Made by a program: the position numbers and the translations under genes. Shown one piece after another: positions 17,576 through 28,314 of a stretch of DNA of 64,000 nucleotides. Position 1 is the stretch's first letter, and each line of letters begins with the position of its first letter. The notes under the pieces were generated by a model. That model had not been told where the DNA came from, made no database searches, and saw only the letters and a list, made by a program, of their open reading frames with translations. This stretch comes from Teredinibacter turnerae T7901 (GTDB lineage: Bacteria; Pseudomonadota; Gammaproteobacteria; Pseudomonadales; Cellvibrionaceae), in NCBI RefSeq assembly GCF_000023025.1, contig NC_012997.1, positions 4,647,125 to 4,711,124 of the forward strand, in the 5' to 3' direction.

Positions 17576-18708
17576 GTGAATAAGGGTTGGTTTAACAATC
17601 TGATCATCAGTTTTTCCAGCCCTTTAACATCGACGGTTTTAACCACCGTCTGCAATTGCTCGCCCTGGTGCGGACGGTAATCTTCCGACCAGGACAGCGT
17701 ATCCCCATAACTCGGGCCAAATTCGCTGACGCAGTCGATATAAAGTTCGGCTGCATTAGCAATCAACCCCTCATCCAGCCACACACCCGTGGCGATTTCG
17801 TCCCACAGGGGGAAATTCGGTTCGCGGCCGGCAACCACTTTGCTGAGCGCGTTATCGCGGCGCGACATTTTCTTTAACAGCGCAGGGGTCAGCTGGGTAT
17901 CGGTGGATGGATCGACTGGCACCATCACGATTTTGCGCCAGGGCGCGCGCAGGGCAATGCGCACCGCTTCCGGGTCCCATCGCCAGTTGAATTCACGCCG
18001 AGGAGAATTAATAAACTCCCGCGCAAACTGCGCCGCGGCGGTGTTGTTCAGCGTTTGCTGCGGCTGCAGACTGCCGCCCATATAAACCAGCTCTTTGGCG
18101 AGACTGGCGAATGCCGGGTCGAGCGACTGTGCCAATGCGATATTGGTGAGCGGCCCGGTCGCGATAATCGAAACCTCTCCAGGATATTGGTGCACCATGC
18201 GAATCATAAAATTCGCCGCATGTTCGGCCTGCGCCTTGGTGCTGGGGTTTCCTTCCGGCAGATCCGGCACTTGGTCCCAGGCGTGGTAGGTCGGGGTGCT
18301 CTGTTCGGTCTCCTCCACCCACTCACGTTGCCAGGCGCCTTTCCAGATTAACTTGCCATAGCGTTGCTCCCACAAATGGGTGGATTTTTCGGTGTTCAGC
18401 AGTGGGAAAACTGCGCCGGAATACACCGGAATATCACTGCGATTAGCCAGCTCCAGGGCGCGCAAAGCCCACTGCGTATTCCACGCTAACCAGCGATTGC
18501 CGCTGACCTGGGTTACCCCCAGCACCTCGCTGTTCGCATCCTGCACCACCATCCACTGGGCCACGCCAAAACCATCGTCATCAAGAATAACTTTGCGTTT
18601 TGCCGGTGCAGCCTGCACCGATAGAATCACACATTGCCAAAGTAACACTCCGCGCAACAACACACTGAAACCACGGCGCAGGCTGCGCGGCAGAAGAACT
18701 GAGATCAT
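17566..18708 (-). CDS. Secreted nucleoside-hydrolase-like protein, altered active site
   Basis: 380 residues with a signal peptide (cleavage near AQAAPA, residue 33). It follows the inosine-uridine nucleoside hydrolase fold: VSIIATGPLTNIALA, NWRWDPEAVRIAL and PLWDEIATGVWLDEG. The calcium and catalytic motif, normally DxDxGxDDA, here reads LDDDGFGVAQ (residues 42-51), so the second Asp pair is absent. Either the substrate or the mechanism differs, or it binds rather than cleaves ribosides. The relatives are periplasmic proteins of polysaccharide degraders. The C-terminal residues lie inside a dispersed repeat. Confidence 0.78.
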   Translation of the reverse strand: MISVLLPRSLRRGFSVLLRGVLLWQCVILSVQAAPAKRKVILDDDGFGVAQWMVVQDANSEVLGVTQVSGNRWLAWNTQWALRALELANRSDIPVYSGAVFPLLNTEKSTHLWEQRYGKLIWKGAWQREWVEETEQSTPTYHAWDQVPDLPEGNPSTKAQAEHAANFMIRMVHQYPGEVSIIATGPLTNIALAQSLDPAFASLAKELVYMGGSLQPQQTLNNTAAAQFAREFINSPRREFNWRWDPEAVRIALRAPWRKIVMVPVDPSTDTQLTPALLKKMSRRDNALSKVVAGREPNFPLWDEIATGVWLDEGLIANAAELYIDCVSEFGPSYGDTLSWSEDYRPHQGEQLQTVVKTVDVKGLEKLMIRLLNQPLFTEQ

Positions 18709-18884
18709 ATTTAACTCACCACATTAATCGCAAAACCGCTCACCCATGCATGAGCTACGCCAGCAAAACAACGCGCGCGCACATCATTGGGTTGGCGGAC
18801 GATTAAAAAAACGAGCGGCGACTAGCGTTCGACAACTGTATAGAAAGGCTCAGCCAAAACGCGTGTTTCGAAAACGCAACGGCG

Positions 18885-20183
18885 TTAAACCGCTTCACTC
18901 ATTGTTGCCTCACCCTGCGCCATTTCCCGTTGCTGCCGAATCTGCTTGCTCAAGAATTCCGCATCCTGCCCCACGTGGTAAAACCGCCCGGAACCCCAGG
19001 TGTGCATCCAGTTCAAACCGAGAAAATAGAGCCCCTGCACTGGCGAAACACCGCGCTTTTGCATGGGTGTGCCGCTGCCGTCAAACGCTGGCAGGCGCAA
19101 CCAGTGGTAGTCGGTTTTAAAACCCGTGGCCCACACCACCGAGGTGATATTCGCCGCCTTAAAATCCAGCCGCGTTTTTACCGGCGGCGCATATTCACTG
19201 TGCAGGTTGTCGTCTGCCGGAGCGACAATACCGTTTTCCTGGATATATTTTTCGATGGAGTCGGTAATCCGCCGCGCCACCTCATCGGCATAATCGAGAT
19301 TCTGGTGCAGGTCATCGTGAAAACTGAGCCCGTTCTGGTCAGCATCCTGCAAGCGACCATACAACTGCATGCCCTGCTCGGCGAAGATGCGCAGATTCAG
19401 ATCGCGCCCGCCGTCGCGCCCGGTGACATAGTGGTTGGTCGCTTTCGGCGCGTTTTTTCCTTCAGGGTGCTGATCGATCGTGGTGTGGTAGTAGCCCATA
19501 TCATCCAGCCACTTCACCACATCCTGGCCGCGGTAACGGCGGTTGACCCGCGGCGCCTGGCCGACACACAGGTGCACCTTGCGACCTGCCAGGTGTAAAT
19601 CCTCCGCGATCTGGCATCCGGACTGCCCGGTACCCACCACCAACACATCGCCCGGCGGCAACTGGTCCGGGTTTTTGTAATCCCGCGTGTGCACATGGGT
19701 GATCGTAGCGGGCATTTTCGCCGCGCAGGGCAAGGTAAACGGCGTGTGATAAGCGCCACAGGCCACCACCACCTGATCCGCCGTGTAGGTCTGCGAGGGT
19801 GTGTCTACCTGAAACCCTGTACCGGTTTTCACTACATTCGTGACCGGTGAGGAAAACGCCACCGGCGGCTTGAGGAAATCAAAATAGCCCTGCAGGTAGG
19901 CGACAATTTCGTCTTTCACCATAAACCCATTGGGGTCGTCCCCAGGGTAGGGGTAACCGGGTAACTGGCACTGCCAGTTCGGCGTAACCAGGCAAAAGGC
20001 ATCCCAGCGCTGGCTTTGCCAGCCGTCGGCGAAGGTCGCCGCTTTTTCCAGTATCAAATGGTCGATATCCCGCTGCTGCAACCAGTAGCTCATCGCCAGC
20101 CCGGCCTGCCCTGCGCCGATAATAATGACCGGATAGGCCGCGTCGCGCGGGTGTGTTTTGCTATGGACCGATGTTGTATTCAT
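18885..20183 (-). CDS. Nit1C flavin-dependent oxidoreductase (MSMEG_0569 family)
   Basis: 432 residues, a two-dinucleotide-domain flavoprotein monooxygenase type. FAD motif IIIGAGQAGLAMSYWL (about 20-35) and NAD(P)H motif VLVVGTGQSGCQIAEDL (about 180-196), with the VWATGFKTDYHWL segment near 360. It is the last gene of the Nit1C operon, 20 bases after the MSMEG_0570-type gene. In that conserved cluster its substrate is unproven; oxygenation of a small nitrogen compound is the usual inference. Confidence 0.9.
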   Translation of the reverse strand: MNTTSVHSKTHPRDAAYPVIIIGAGQAGLAMSYWLQQRDIDHLILEKAATFADGWQSQRWDAFCLVTPNWQCQLPGYPYPGDDPNGFMVKDEIVAYLQGYFDFLKPPVAFSSPVTNVVKTGTGFQVDTPSQTYTADQVVVACGAYHTPFTLPCAAKMPATITHVHTRDYKNPDQLPPGDVLVVGTGQSGCQIAEDLHLAGRKVHLCVGQAPRVNRRYRGQDVVKWLDDMGYYHTTIDQHPEGKNAPKATNHYVTGRDGGRDLNLRIFAEQGMQLYGRLQDADQNGLSFHDDLHQNLDYADEVARRITDSIEKYIQENGIVAPADDNLHSEYAPPVKTRLDFKAANITSVVWATGFKTDYHWLRLPAFDGSGTPMQKRGVSPVQGLYFLGLNWMHTWGSGRFYHVGQDAEFLSKQIRQQREMAQGEATMSEAV

Positions 20184-20203
20184 TCGCTTCTCCAGCCCCG
20201 CGC

Positions 20204-20491
20204 TCAGCGAAACGCCAGCAGAGTCACCGCGCCCGCGGCCCCCTGCTCGCGCAAGGCGACAATTTTATGGTTAATTTTCAGTTGTTCGTCGGCCGCCGCA
20301 CTGCAAGCGAAACCGTATTTGGCCTGCACCCGGGCAGACGCCAGCTCCAGCGCACTGTTCACCCGGGCCGCGAAGTCCTCCAGCGGATATTCATCGCCAG
20401 CCTCAAAGGCCTGGTGGATCACCGTGGACGGCGAGTAGTAGGTCTGACAGTCGCCATCGGGCCAGGCAACATCAAAATAAACGGCCGGCAT
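20204..20491 (-). CDS. Nit1C small protein (MSMEG_0570 family)
   Basis: 95 residues, MPAVYFDVAWPDGDCQTYYSP start, matching the MSMEG_0570 family of nitrogen-starvation proteins found only in Nit1C clusters. The central helix FAARVNSALELASARVQAKYGFAC is typical. Its stop lies one base from the next upstream gene's end, a tight operon. Function unknown. Confidence 0.88.
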   Translation of the reverse strand: MPAVYFDVAWPDGDCQTYYSPSTVIHQAFEAGDEYPLEDFAARVNSALELASARVQAKYGFACSAAADEQLKINHKIVALREQGAAGAVTLLAFR

Positions 20492-20492
20492 A

Positions 20493-21509
20493 TCACACCC
20501 CCAGTCCGGTTAAAGGTTGTTGTTGAAGATTCCAGAATTCGCAGGTCGCGCCCGCATCGTCCAGCACGATGGTGCCGCTGTCGGTGATTTCCCCAACCGG
20601 GCTACAGGTGAGATGGCTGGCACGAAAATAGTTGAGCAGGCCGGACACCTTGTCGGGTTCCACCGCCAGCAAAAAGCCATAGCTTTGGAATGCCCGCAGC
20701 CAGCGCAGGAGATCGCCCGGCGGGCGCGGAATGGCGCTCAAATCCAGGGTCGCGCCACACCCGGTGAGTTCGAGCATCATAATCAGGGTACCGAGCACGC
20801 CGCCGTTGCTAATATCTTTGGCGGCCACCGCCAGCCCCGCCTCTGCCAGTTCCGCGGGCACCGCCCACTGGGCCCGAATCTGCTCGGGCGTTTTACCGCC
20901 CACGCATCCCCAGTAGGGCAGGTTGCCGTGCCAGCTGCCAGTGAGGTCAGTGAGCATAAACAAGCGCTGCCCGGCCGCCACGTGATAGCTCGACAGCAGG
21001 CGCCGCGCCTCGCCCATAATCGCCACCGCCAGGTGGGGCCTGTAGTCCTCTCGCAGGCTGCTGTGGCCGCCCGCGAAGGTTACGCCAAATACATCGCACG
21101 CCCGTTTCATGTGGCTCAGCAATTCGCCAGCCTGTGCACTGTCCGCATGCCAATAGGCGTTCACGACCGCCGTCGGGCGGCCACCCATCGCGGCGATATC
21201 GCTGATGTTCACCATCACCGACGACCAGCCCGCGGCGCGCGGGTCGGTAAGGACAAAGTCCGGCAACATGCCTTCCATCGCCAGCAGTTGGTAACCGTCT
21301 GCCACCGCAAATGCCGCGCAATCATCGCCGGGCAGGGCATAGCGCTGGGTGAGCGTCAGCGGCACTGGTGCGATTTCCTGCGCTTGCGTCGCCGCCAGCT
21401 GGATCGCGCGCTTGGCGGTGATCTCCGGCAGGCCGCGCAGGGTGTCACAAAGATTGAGGAGCGCCGACTGAGCATCGTGCCCAGCGGCAACACAAGAGGA
21501 GGTATTCAT
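20493..21509 (-). CDS. Nit1C AIR-synthase-related protein (Sll0787 family)
   Basis: 338 residues with the PurM/ThiL/SelD fold: GDDCAAFAVADGYQLLAMEGM (metal-nucleotide loop), MVNISDIAAMGGRPTAVVNAYW (the glycine-rich AMGG signature) and AAKDISNGGVLGTLIMMLE in the C-terminal domain. These enzymes use ATP to form phosphorylated intermediates. The Sll0787-type members occur in Nit1C clusters; the substrate is unknown. It lies 11 bases after the GNAT gene. Confidence 0.9.
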   Translation of the reverse strand: MNTSSCVAAGHDAQSALLNLCDTLRGLPEITAKRAIQLAATQAQEIAPVPLTLTQRYALPGDDCAAFAVADGYQLLAMEGMLPDFVLTDPRAAGWSSVMVNISDIAAMGGRPTAVVNAYWHADSAQAGELLSHMKRACDVFGVTFAGGHSSLREDYRPHLAVAIMGEARRLLSSYHVAAGQRLFMLTDLTGSWHGNLPYWGCVGGKTPEQIRAQWAVPAELAEAGLAVAAKDISNGGVLGTLIMMLELTGCGATLDLSAIPRPPGDLLRWLRAFQSYGFLLAVEPDKVSGLLNYFRASHLTCSPVGEITDSGTIVLDDAGATCEFWNLQQQPLTGLGV

Positions 21510-21520
21510 CGGGATTGCCT

Positions 21521-22063
21521 CTAGCAGGTGCGCGCCATAAAAGGATAGGCCGCAAGGTTCGCCTCCATCCGCACGTGGTGCTTGCCAGCGAGGGTTAATT
21601 CGCCGCAGGTGCGCCAGTGCACCGAGTGAAAATAACTTTCATTTTGCGGCTGCACATTGGCCAGAAACCGGGTACAACCGAGATCGATTGCACGCGACAC
21701 CGCTTCGTTGATCAGCGCCTTGCCAATCGCCGCATGGCCGCGATAAGCCCGCGCCACGCAGAGACGGCCGCCAAACCAGAGACTGTCCCCGGAGCCGTCG
21801 TCCTCCTGATAAATACGCACCGCGCCAACCAGGTCGTCAGTCATGCCCCAGCTCGCGGCCAGCGCGACGATGGGAATCGCACGGAAATCCTGTCCGTCCT
21901 GCTCATTGTCGGGCAACAACCGCTGCTCGCGCGCAAATACCGCGCGGCGCAGAGCGAAATACGCCTGCTTCTCCCAGGACCCTTCCGCGACCTTCACCTG
22001 GATATGGTGCGAGCGAAAACTGTGAAAGCTTTGTTCATCAAACGCATACTGCAGCTTTGGCAT
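21521..22063 (-). CDS. Nit1C GNAT N-acetyltransferase (MSMEG_0567/Sll0786 family)
   Basis: 180 residues from the ATG at 22063 ([13 protein letters not shown]), chosen because AGGAG stands about 8 bases upstream; it overlaps the end of the radical SAM gene by 26 bases. GNAT features are the ALRRAVFAREQRLLP N-terminus, SLWFGGRLCVARAYRGHAAIGKALI (acetyl-CoA loop) and a C-terminal FLANVQPQNESYFHSVHW strand. In many Nit1C clusters this domain is fused to the AIR-synthase-like domain; here they are separate genes. Confidence 0.9.
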   Translation of the reverse strand: MPKLQYAFDEQSFHSFRSHHIQVKVAEGSWEKQAYFALRRAVFAREQRLLPDNEQDGQDFRAIPIVALAASWGMTDDLVGAVRIYQEDDGSGDSLWFGGRLCVARAYRGHAAIGKALINEAVSRAIDLGCTRFLANVQPQNESYFHSVHWRTCGELTLAGKHHVRMEANLAAYPFMARTC

Positions 22064-23206
22064 CTGCCTGCTCCTCCTGGTTTTCCGATTCCTGGTTTTG
22101 GGACTCATAGCTTTTCAGTGCCGAACAGGCACCGCACTTGGCACAACCGGCAGAGAGCGAATCCGACGCAATTCCCCGCGCGCGAAGTGCCGGGCCAAGG
22201 GTTTGAAAAATCCGGTCGAGCATTGCCGGGTCTGCCATGGGCGCATTTTCGAGCGGCGTACCGGCCACCGGCACAAACGGCACTACAAACGGATAGACGC
22301 CGCGCGCAACAAGGTCGAGACTGAACGTCAGAATCTCTTCTTCGGTATCACCCAGTCCAGCAAGTATGTAAGTGCTTACGTTTCCAGCACCAAAGACCGC
22401 GACGGCGGCATCGTAGGCGGCCAGATAACGGCTCAGCGGCACGCTCGCCTTGCCCGGCATAATCTGCTTGCGCACCCGGTCGCTCACCGCCTCCAGGTGC
22501 ATGCCCAACGCATCCACACCCGCGTCTTTCAGGCGTTGAAACCAGCTATCGTCATCCGGCGGTTCACACTGGGCCTGAAGGGGAATGTCCACTGCCGCCT
22601 TGATCGCCCGCGCCGACGCTTCCAGCACCGCCGCACCGCGATCTCCGCCTTTCGGCGTTCCGGTGGTGAGAATCATCTGCTGCACTCCATCCAGCGTTAC
22701 CGCCGCGCGCGCAACCTCCGCCAACTGCTGCGGGGTTTTGTGGGCGATGGTTTTACCGGCCGCGAGCGATTCTTCAATTGCGCAGAACTGACAGGATGTT
22801 TCGCGGTTGCGGTAGCGCACGCAGGTTTGCAGCACGGTGGTCGCCAGCACGTCTTTGCTGTGCAGGGTGGCGATTTTCCAGTAGGGCACGCCATCCGCCG
22901 TGGTGAGATCGTAAAACCGCGGTCGCGCAGGCGCCTGCACCCGTGCAACGGGTTTATCGTCCTCAAAAATTAACACCTGGGCGTCGCTTTGCGGTTCCGC
23001 CCGAAACGGCGAACGGGCTACCGGCTTAGCCTCGGTTTGGAGTTCCACCTGTGGCTGCTCAAATACCGGCACCATGCTGGTCTGGCTGCCAAAATCCAGC
23101 GCTTTGTGATCCGTCGGGCCAGCGCCGCCGGTGCGGTTGAGACCGAGCCCGGCGCCGCCCCAGCGCACGCCCTGGGCCTGAATGCGAGTGAGTAGTTGGG
23201 GTGATA

Positions 23207-23210
<4 letters not shown>
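22038..23210 (-). CDS. Nit1C radical SAM protein (MSMEG_0568 family)
   Basis: 390 residues. The Fe-S cluster motif is [14 protein letters not shown], that is CX9CX2C rather than the usual CX3CX2C. The [11 protein letters not shown] segment and [17 protein letters not shown] and [13 protein letters not shown] strands fit a radical SAM barrel. A C-terminal CAKCGAC near residue 360 could hold a second cluster. It overlaps the nitrilase stop by 4 bases (ATGA). Its product in the Nit1C pathway is not established. The last 20 residues are an E/Q/A-rich tail. Confidence 0.9.
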
Positions 23211-24256
<1,046 letters not shown>

Positions 24257-24258
24257 GC

Positions 24259-24741
24259 TTACATCGTCCAGGTGTGAACGACAAAGGCATTTTCCTTCGC
24301 CATTAACAATTGCAGGTCCATTACGTCCAGCGGGTTAATGGGGCGAATACCTTCAATCAGGGCTTTTTCTGTCTGGCCGTAGAGCGCCTGCAACGCAAAC
24401 CGGCAGGCGTAGACTTCACCACCTTCCGCCATAAAGGCTTTTAATTGATTGTTACACGCCAAGTGACCAGGGAAGGCCTCTGCACCCAGGGTGGGGAAAC
24501 CTCGCTGCACACCCAGTTGTACGCCGGGCCCGTAGAGCAGAATCTTGGTTTCAAAGCCCTTGCGCAACAGGCGCTTTGCCTGCAACAGGTTCACCAGGCC
24601 GATGGAACCCTCGAAGGCAACCGTGTGGAAAGTAATCAGTGCTTTGGCGCCGGGCTCGGCCTGAACGTCTTCAAACACTTTTTCTTCGTAATCCACTAAA
24701 AAATCGCCGTCCTGATGAAGTGCGCGTTCGACTGTGGGCAT
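24259..24741 (-). CDS. Nit1C DsrE-like protein (MSMEG_0572/Sll0783 family)
   Basis: 160 residues from the ATG at 24741 ([14 protein letters not shown]); an upstream frame start at 24801 would lie inside the promoter. Family segments are [37 protein letters not shown] and the Cys-containing [15 protein letters not shown], as in DsrE-fold proteins. Sll0783 in Synechocystis is induced by nitrogen starvation and affects polyhydroxybutyrate accumulation. It is the first gene of the seven-gene operon, behind the sigma-54 promoter. Confidence 0.9.
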   Translation of the reverse strand: MPTVERALHQDGDFLVDYEEKVFEDVQAEPGAKALITFHTVAFEGSIGLVNLLQAKRLLRKGFETKILLYGPGVQLGVQRGFPTLGAEAFPGHLACNNQLKAFMAEGGEVYACRFALQALYGQTEKALIEGIRPINPLDVMDLQLLMAKENAFVVHTWTM

Positions 24742-24807
24742 AGGGAGGTCCTCATAATGTGTTGTTTTAGGGGTTCGCACGATTGTGCGCAACGTCCACA
24801 TGCCTAT

Positions 24808-24823
24808 AGCGACGGCCGTACCA
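24808..24823 (-). promoter_or_regulatory. Sigma-54 (-24/-12) promoter of the Nit1C operon
   Basis: Minus strand: TGGTACG-GCCG-TCGCT against the consensus TGGCACG-N4-TTGCW, with the invariant GG and GC at the right spacing (GG-N10-GC). The expected start is near 24796, about 55 bases before the operon's ATG. A sigma-54-dependent activator is encoded divergently next door, which supports the call. Confidence 0.75.
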
Positions 24824-24942
24824 AATGCGTATCTGGCGCGTAAAATTTATTTATTTTTTATATTTATCAACACGTTACGAATTGAACAACAAAATATCCC
24901 TACATTTAGCCGGGCAATAACAAGCAACGCATTTGCATACTT

Positions 24943-24997
24943 CTACGCATTTACGTAGTTTTTACTTACGCTTTTGCGTAGTATTCTGGGTGAATAC
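24943..24997. promoter_or_regulatory. Palindromic candidate activator sites between Nit1C and its regulator
   Basis: Three dyads: CTACG-CATTTA-CGTAG (24943-24958), TACGC-TTTT-GCGTA (24967-24980) and GTATTC-TGGGT-GAATAC (24981-24997). The first two share the CTACG/GCGTA half and are about two helical turns apart. They lie about 150 bases upstream of the sigma-54 start, the usual distance for enhancer sites, and just before the activator's own ATG. Binding is inferred. Confidence 0.6.
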
Positions 24998-25022
24998 TTA
25001 GCCGCCACAAGAGACAACCCCG

Positions 25023-26951
25023 ATGGTCGACAGCCCCGACTACAACGATGAATGGCAGAAACTTGCCTACTGGATGCGCAACACCGCGTTCGAGCAGTGC
25101 GCGGAAGCCATCATGCTGCTCGACCCGCTGGAAAACCGCTATATCGACTGCAATATCGCCGCCTGCCAGCTGCTGGGCTATGGTCGCGCAGAAATCCTGC
25201 GCCTGCCCATCTCCGCCATCCACGGCAAAGAGCTGGGCCAGCTCATTGTGTTTACCGAGCAGGCTATGACCCAGGGGCGCTCGTGGAGCAACCGGATTGG
25301 CTGCAAACTGAAAGACGGCAGCTACATGGCTGCCGAGCTGCACGCCGCGCGCGCGGTGTTGAAAAAACGGGAATACCTGGTGGTGACTCTGCGCAGCATT
25401 TCGAACGACGAACTGAGCCGCAACAAAGCCGAAGCCGACCGCCTGGTGCGCAACGGCCTGCTCGAATGGAAACACCTGGAATCGGTGTTTCGCCAGGGCG
25501 AGCGCGAAAACCTGCTGATGCTCACCTCCGTGGGCGACGGTATTTACTGTGTCGACACCCACGGCCTGTGCACCTTTATCAACCCGGCGGCCAAACGCCT
25601 GCTGGGGCGCACCGACAGCGACGTGCTCGGCCAGAATATCCACTATGTACACCACCACACCCACGAAGACGGCAGCCACTACCCGGTAGAGGAATGCCCG
25701 ATCTATGCTGCCATTCGCGATGGCATTGTCCACGAAGGTCGCCAGGAGGTGTTCTGGAAGCACGACGGCACCCCCTTCCCAGTGGAGTTCACCTCTACGC
25801 CGATCATCGCCAACAGCACTATCATTGGCGCGGTGGTGGTGTTTCGCGATATCAGCGAGCGCATCGAAACTCAGCGCCAACTGGAAAACGCACTGCGCGA
25901 ACTCAGCGAACTGAAAGCCCGCCTGGAGGATGAAAACGCGTATCTGCAACAGGAATATCTGATCGAGCGAAACTACCACGGCATTATTGGCGAAGGCGCC
26001 GGTATTAAACGCATCAAACAACAAATAGAACTGGTGGCACAAACCGAAGCCAACGTGCTGGTTTACGGCGAGTCCGGCACCGGCAAAGAATTAATTGCGC
26101 AGGCCATTCACCAGGCCAGCCGCCGCGCCGACAAACCCATGATCCGGGTGAACTGCGCAGCCATCGCCCACGAGCTGTTTGAGAGCGAATTCTTCGGCCA
26201 CATCAAAGGCGCGTTCACCGGCGCCCTGCGCGACCGCATCGGCCGCTTTGAGCTGGCCAACGGCGGCACCTTGTTTTTAGATGAGGTGGGGGAAATCCCG
26301 CTGGAACTGCAAAGCAAACTTTTGCGCGTATTACAGGAAGGGCAACTGGAACGGGTGGGCGAAGAAAAAACCCGCGAAGTGGACGTGCGCATAATTGCTG
26401 CCACCAATCGCGACCTGAAAGCCGAAGCCGATCAGGGCCGCTTCCGCGAGGACCTCTACTTTCGCTTAAACGTATTCCCCATTCAAGCGGTGCCCTTGCG
26501 CGACCGGCGCGAAGACATCGGCCTGCTCGCAGCCCATTACCTGGAACAGCTGTGCCATAAATTCCCGCGCCAACAATGCAAACTCACCCAGCGCGATCTC
26601 AAACAACTGCGCGACTATGCCTGGCCCGGCAATGTGCGTGAATTGCAAAATGTGCTGGAACGCGCAGTAATTACCTCGCGCGCAGGAAGGCTCAATCTGG
26701 ACCTGCCCCAGCACAATCATCAAGACAACGCACAACCCACACTACCCGCGCTGAATACCGAGAGTATTACGGAAACGGAAATTCTAAGCGATGACGATAT
26801 GCAGGCACTGGTAAAACACAACATGCTGGCCGCATTGGAAAAAAGCGGCTGGAAATTGTTCGGCAGCGACGGTGCCGCGGCACTCCTGGGTATGAAACCC
26901 ACCACCCTCGCCTCACGCATTAAACGAATGGGATTAAAGCCATCGCGTTAG
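25023..26951 (+). CDS. Sigma-54-dependent activator with two PAS domains
   Basis: 642 residues. PAS-like sensor domains at about 20-125 and 165-285, the second rich in His (HYVHHHTHEDGSHYPVEECP); a short coiled coil (285-312); AAA+ domain about 318-545 with Walker A GESGTGKE (349-356), GAFTGA (396-401, contacts sigma-54) and a Walker B GGTLFLDEVGE; a Fis-type helix-turn-helix at the end (AAALLGMKPTTLASRIKRM). No receiver domain, so it senses a ligand directly. Placed divergently to Nit1C, it is the likely activator of that operon. Confidence 0.93.
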   Translation: MVDSPDYNDEWQKLAYWMRNTAFEQCAEAIMLLDPLENRYIDCNIAACQLLGYGRAEILRLPISAIHGKELGQLIVFTEQAMTQGRSWSNRIGCKLKDGSYMAAELHAARAVLKKREYLVVTLRSISNDELSRNKAEADRLVRNGLLEWKHLESVFRQGERENLLMLTSVGDGIYCVDTHGLCTFINPAAKRLLGRTDSDVLGQNIHYVHHHTHEDGSHYPVEECPIYAAIRDGIVHEGRQEVFWKHDGTPFPVEFTSTPIIANSTIIGAVVVFRDISERIETQRQLENALRELSELKARLEDENAYLQQEYLIERNYHGIIGEGAGIKRIKQQIELVAQTEANVLVYGESGTGKELIAQAIHQASRRADKPMIRVNCAAIAHELFESEFFGHIKGAFTGALRDRIGRFELANGGTLFLDEVGEIPLELQSKLLRVLQEGQLERVGEEKTREVDVRIIAATNRDLKAEADQGRFREDLYFRLNVFPIQAVPLRDRREDIGLLAAHYLEQLCHKFPRQQCKLTQRDLKQLRDYAWPGNVRELQNVLERAVITSRAGRLNLDLPQHNHQDNAQPTLPALNTESITETEILSDDDMQALVKHNMLAALEKSGWKLFGSDGAAALLGMKPTTLASRIKRMGLKPSR

Positions 26952-27107
26952 CTTGTACAAATCAGCCGCCTTAAAGGCCGATATAAAAACGCGCTCTTGC
27001 CGATCCCTACTGGCGTGTACGGCAGGGGCTTGCTACAGTCATCACCCCATAAAAATGAATAACAAACGTGCAAACACGGACGAAAGCGCAAACCATAAGG
27101 TGATGTA

Positions 27108-28226
27108 ATGCTAGCTCGAACCAACAATAAACGCTCCCAGCGCACGCCCACAAAACACAATGCCCTGCGCGCTATTTTACCCCTCACATTTGTCGCTGGC
27201 GCGCTGACGCTGACAGCCTGCGGCAGCCAAACAAGCTCAACCCATACTGCACACAGTGCACAGGCAAACGCTGCGCAAACAGACCCACTCGCCTGCGGCA
27301 ATAACACGGCAGCCCCCTTGAGCTGGACGTCTGCCGGACCACTGATCAGCCCGAAAGAGGGCGACTTCGCAGTTAAAGACCCCACCGTGGTGTACTACAA
27401 CAACCAGTACCATATTTTTGCCACCATCAATGATGGCAATTGGAAATCCATGCAAATAACGCTGGATAACCTGGATGCCCAGGCAACCACCAACTACCAG
27501 CCTTTTTCGCCCGGCAACACCGGCAGCTCAGCGGTCGCACCGCAGGTGTTTTACTTCACTCCGCAAAAAACCTGGTACATGTTCACCCAGTGGCCCGCCT
27601 CTTATACCACCAACCAGAATATCGAAGATGTAAACGGTTGGATTCCGCGCGTAACCCTGCCGGAAGGCTCCAAAGGCGCCTACAAAGGCAATTCACTGGA
27701 TTTTTGGGTGATCTGTAACGACGCCGATTGTTACATGTATTACTTTAAAGACGACGGCAAAATGTATTACATGAGTACGCCTGTGGATAACTTCCCAAAT
27801 TTCGACCCGGGCACATTTAAAGTGGCCGACATTGAAGATTCCGGGCCCACCAATATTGTTTTTGAAGCGGGCAATATTTATAAAATAAAAAATTCCGACT
27901 ACTACCTATTGCAAGTGGAAGGCTGGGGCGAAACAGAGAGTCGCCGCCTTTACCGCTCATGGCTATCCACCAGCCTGGACGGCCCCTGGATCGCCCATCA
28001 CACAGACGAAAGTGCGCCCTTCGCAGGCCCAGAAAATACCACCTTTAACGGCCCCGCCTGGTCCCACCAAATAAGCCACGGCGAAATGATTCGCGACGGC
28101 TACGACGAAAAAATGGTACTCGACCCATGCAATATGCAAATGCTGTATCAGGGCGTGGACTTGAATGGTTTTAACGGCAACTACGGCGAGCGGCCTTACC
28201 ATATTGGGGTGTTGAAACAGAAATAG
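27108..28226 (+). CDS. GH62 alpha-L-arabinofuranosidase, lipoprotein form
   Basis: 372 residues with a lipoprotein-type signal (LTLTACGSQ, Cys38) and a short Thr/Ala/Ser-rich spacer before the GH62 domain (about 70-372). It parallels the modular GH62 at 14149 almost segment for segment: FAVKDPTVVYYNNQYHIFAT, VAPQVFYFTPQKTWYMFTQW, NSLDFWVICNDADCYMYY and QISHGEMIRDGYDEKMVLDP, but has no binding modules. It probably sits on the outer membrane and debranches arabinoxylan fragments close to the cell. A single transcription unit. Confidence 0.92.
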   Translation: MLARTNNKRSQRTPTKHNALRAILPLTFVAGALTLTACGSQTSSTHTAHSAQANAAQTDPLACGNNTAAPLSWTSAGPLISPKEGDFAVKDPTVVYYNNQYHIFATINDGNWKSMQITLDNLDAQATTNYQPFSPGNTGSSAVAPQVFYFTPQKTWYMFTQWPASYTTNQNIEDVNGWIPRVTLPEGSKGAYKGNSLDFWVICNDADCYMYYFKDDGKMYYMSTPVDNFPNFDPGTFKVADIEDSGPTNIVFEAGNIYKIKNSDYYLLQVEGWGETESRRLYRSWLSTSLDGPWIAHHTDESAPFAGPENTTFNGPAWSHQISHGEMIRDGYDEKMVLDPCNMQMLYQGVDLNGFNGNYGERPYHIGVLKQK

Positions 28227-28236
28227 AGAGAAAGGT

Positions 28237-28266
28237 TTGCTAGCGTGGAGTTAGCCACGCTAGCAA
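28237..28266. terminator. Hairpin between convergent genes
   Basis: A perfect 12-bp stem TTGCTAGCGTGG / CCACGCTAGCAA with a 6-base loop. It lies between the GH62 stop and the end of the convergent secreted-protein gene. There is no T run on either side, so a Rho-assisted or mRNA-stabilising role is as likely as intrinsic termination. Confidence 0.5.
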
Positions 28267-28314
28267 CAACGACCTGGATGCCGTTAATAAAACTGATCGC
28301 TACCCGTTGGTATT

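Noticed and set aside
24966-26042. 358-codon minus-strand open frame opposite the sigma-54 activator
   Set aside because: It is antisense to an unmistakable activator gene; its translation is low in charged motifs, has no recognisable domain and is explained by the codon use of the sense gene.
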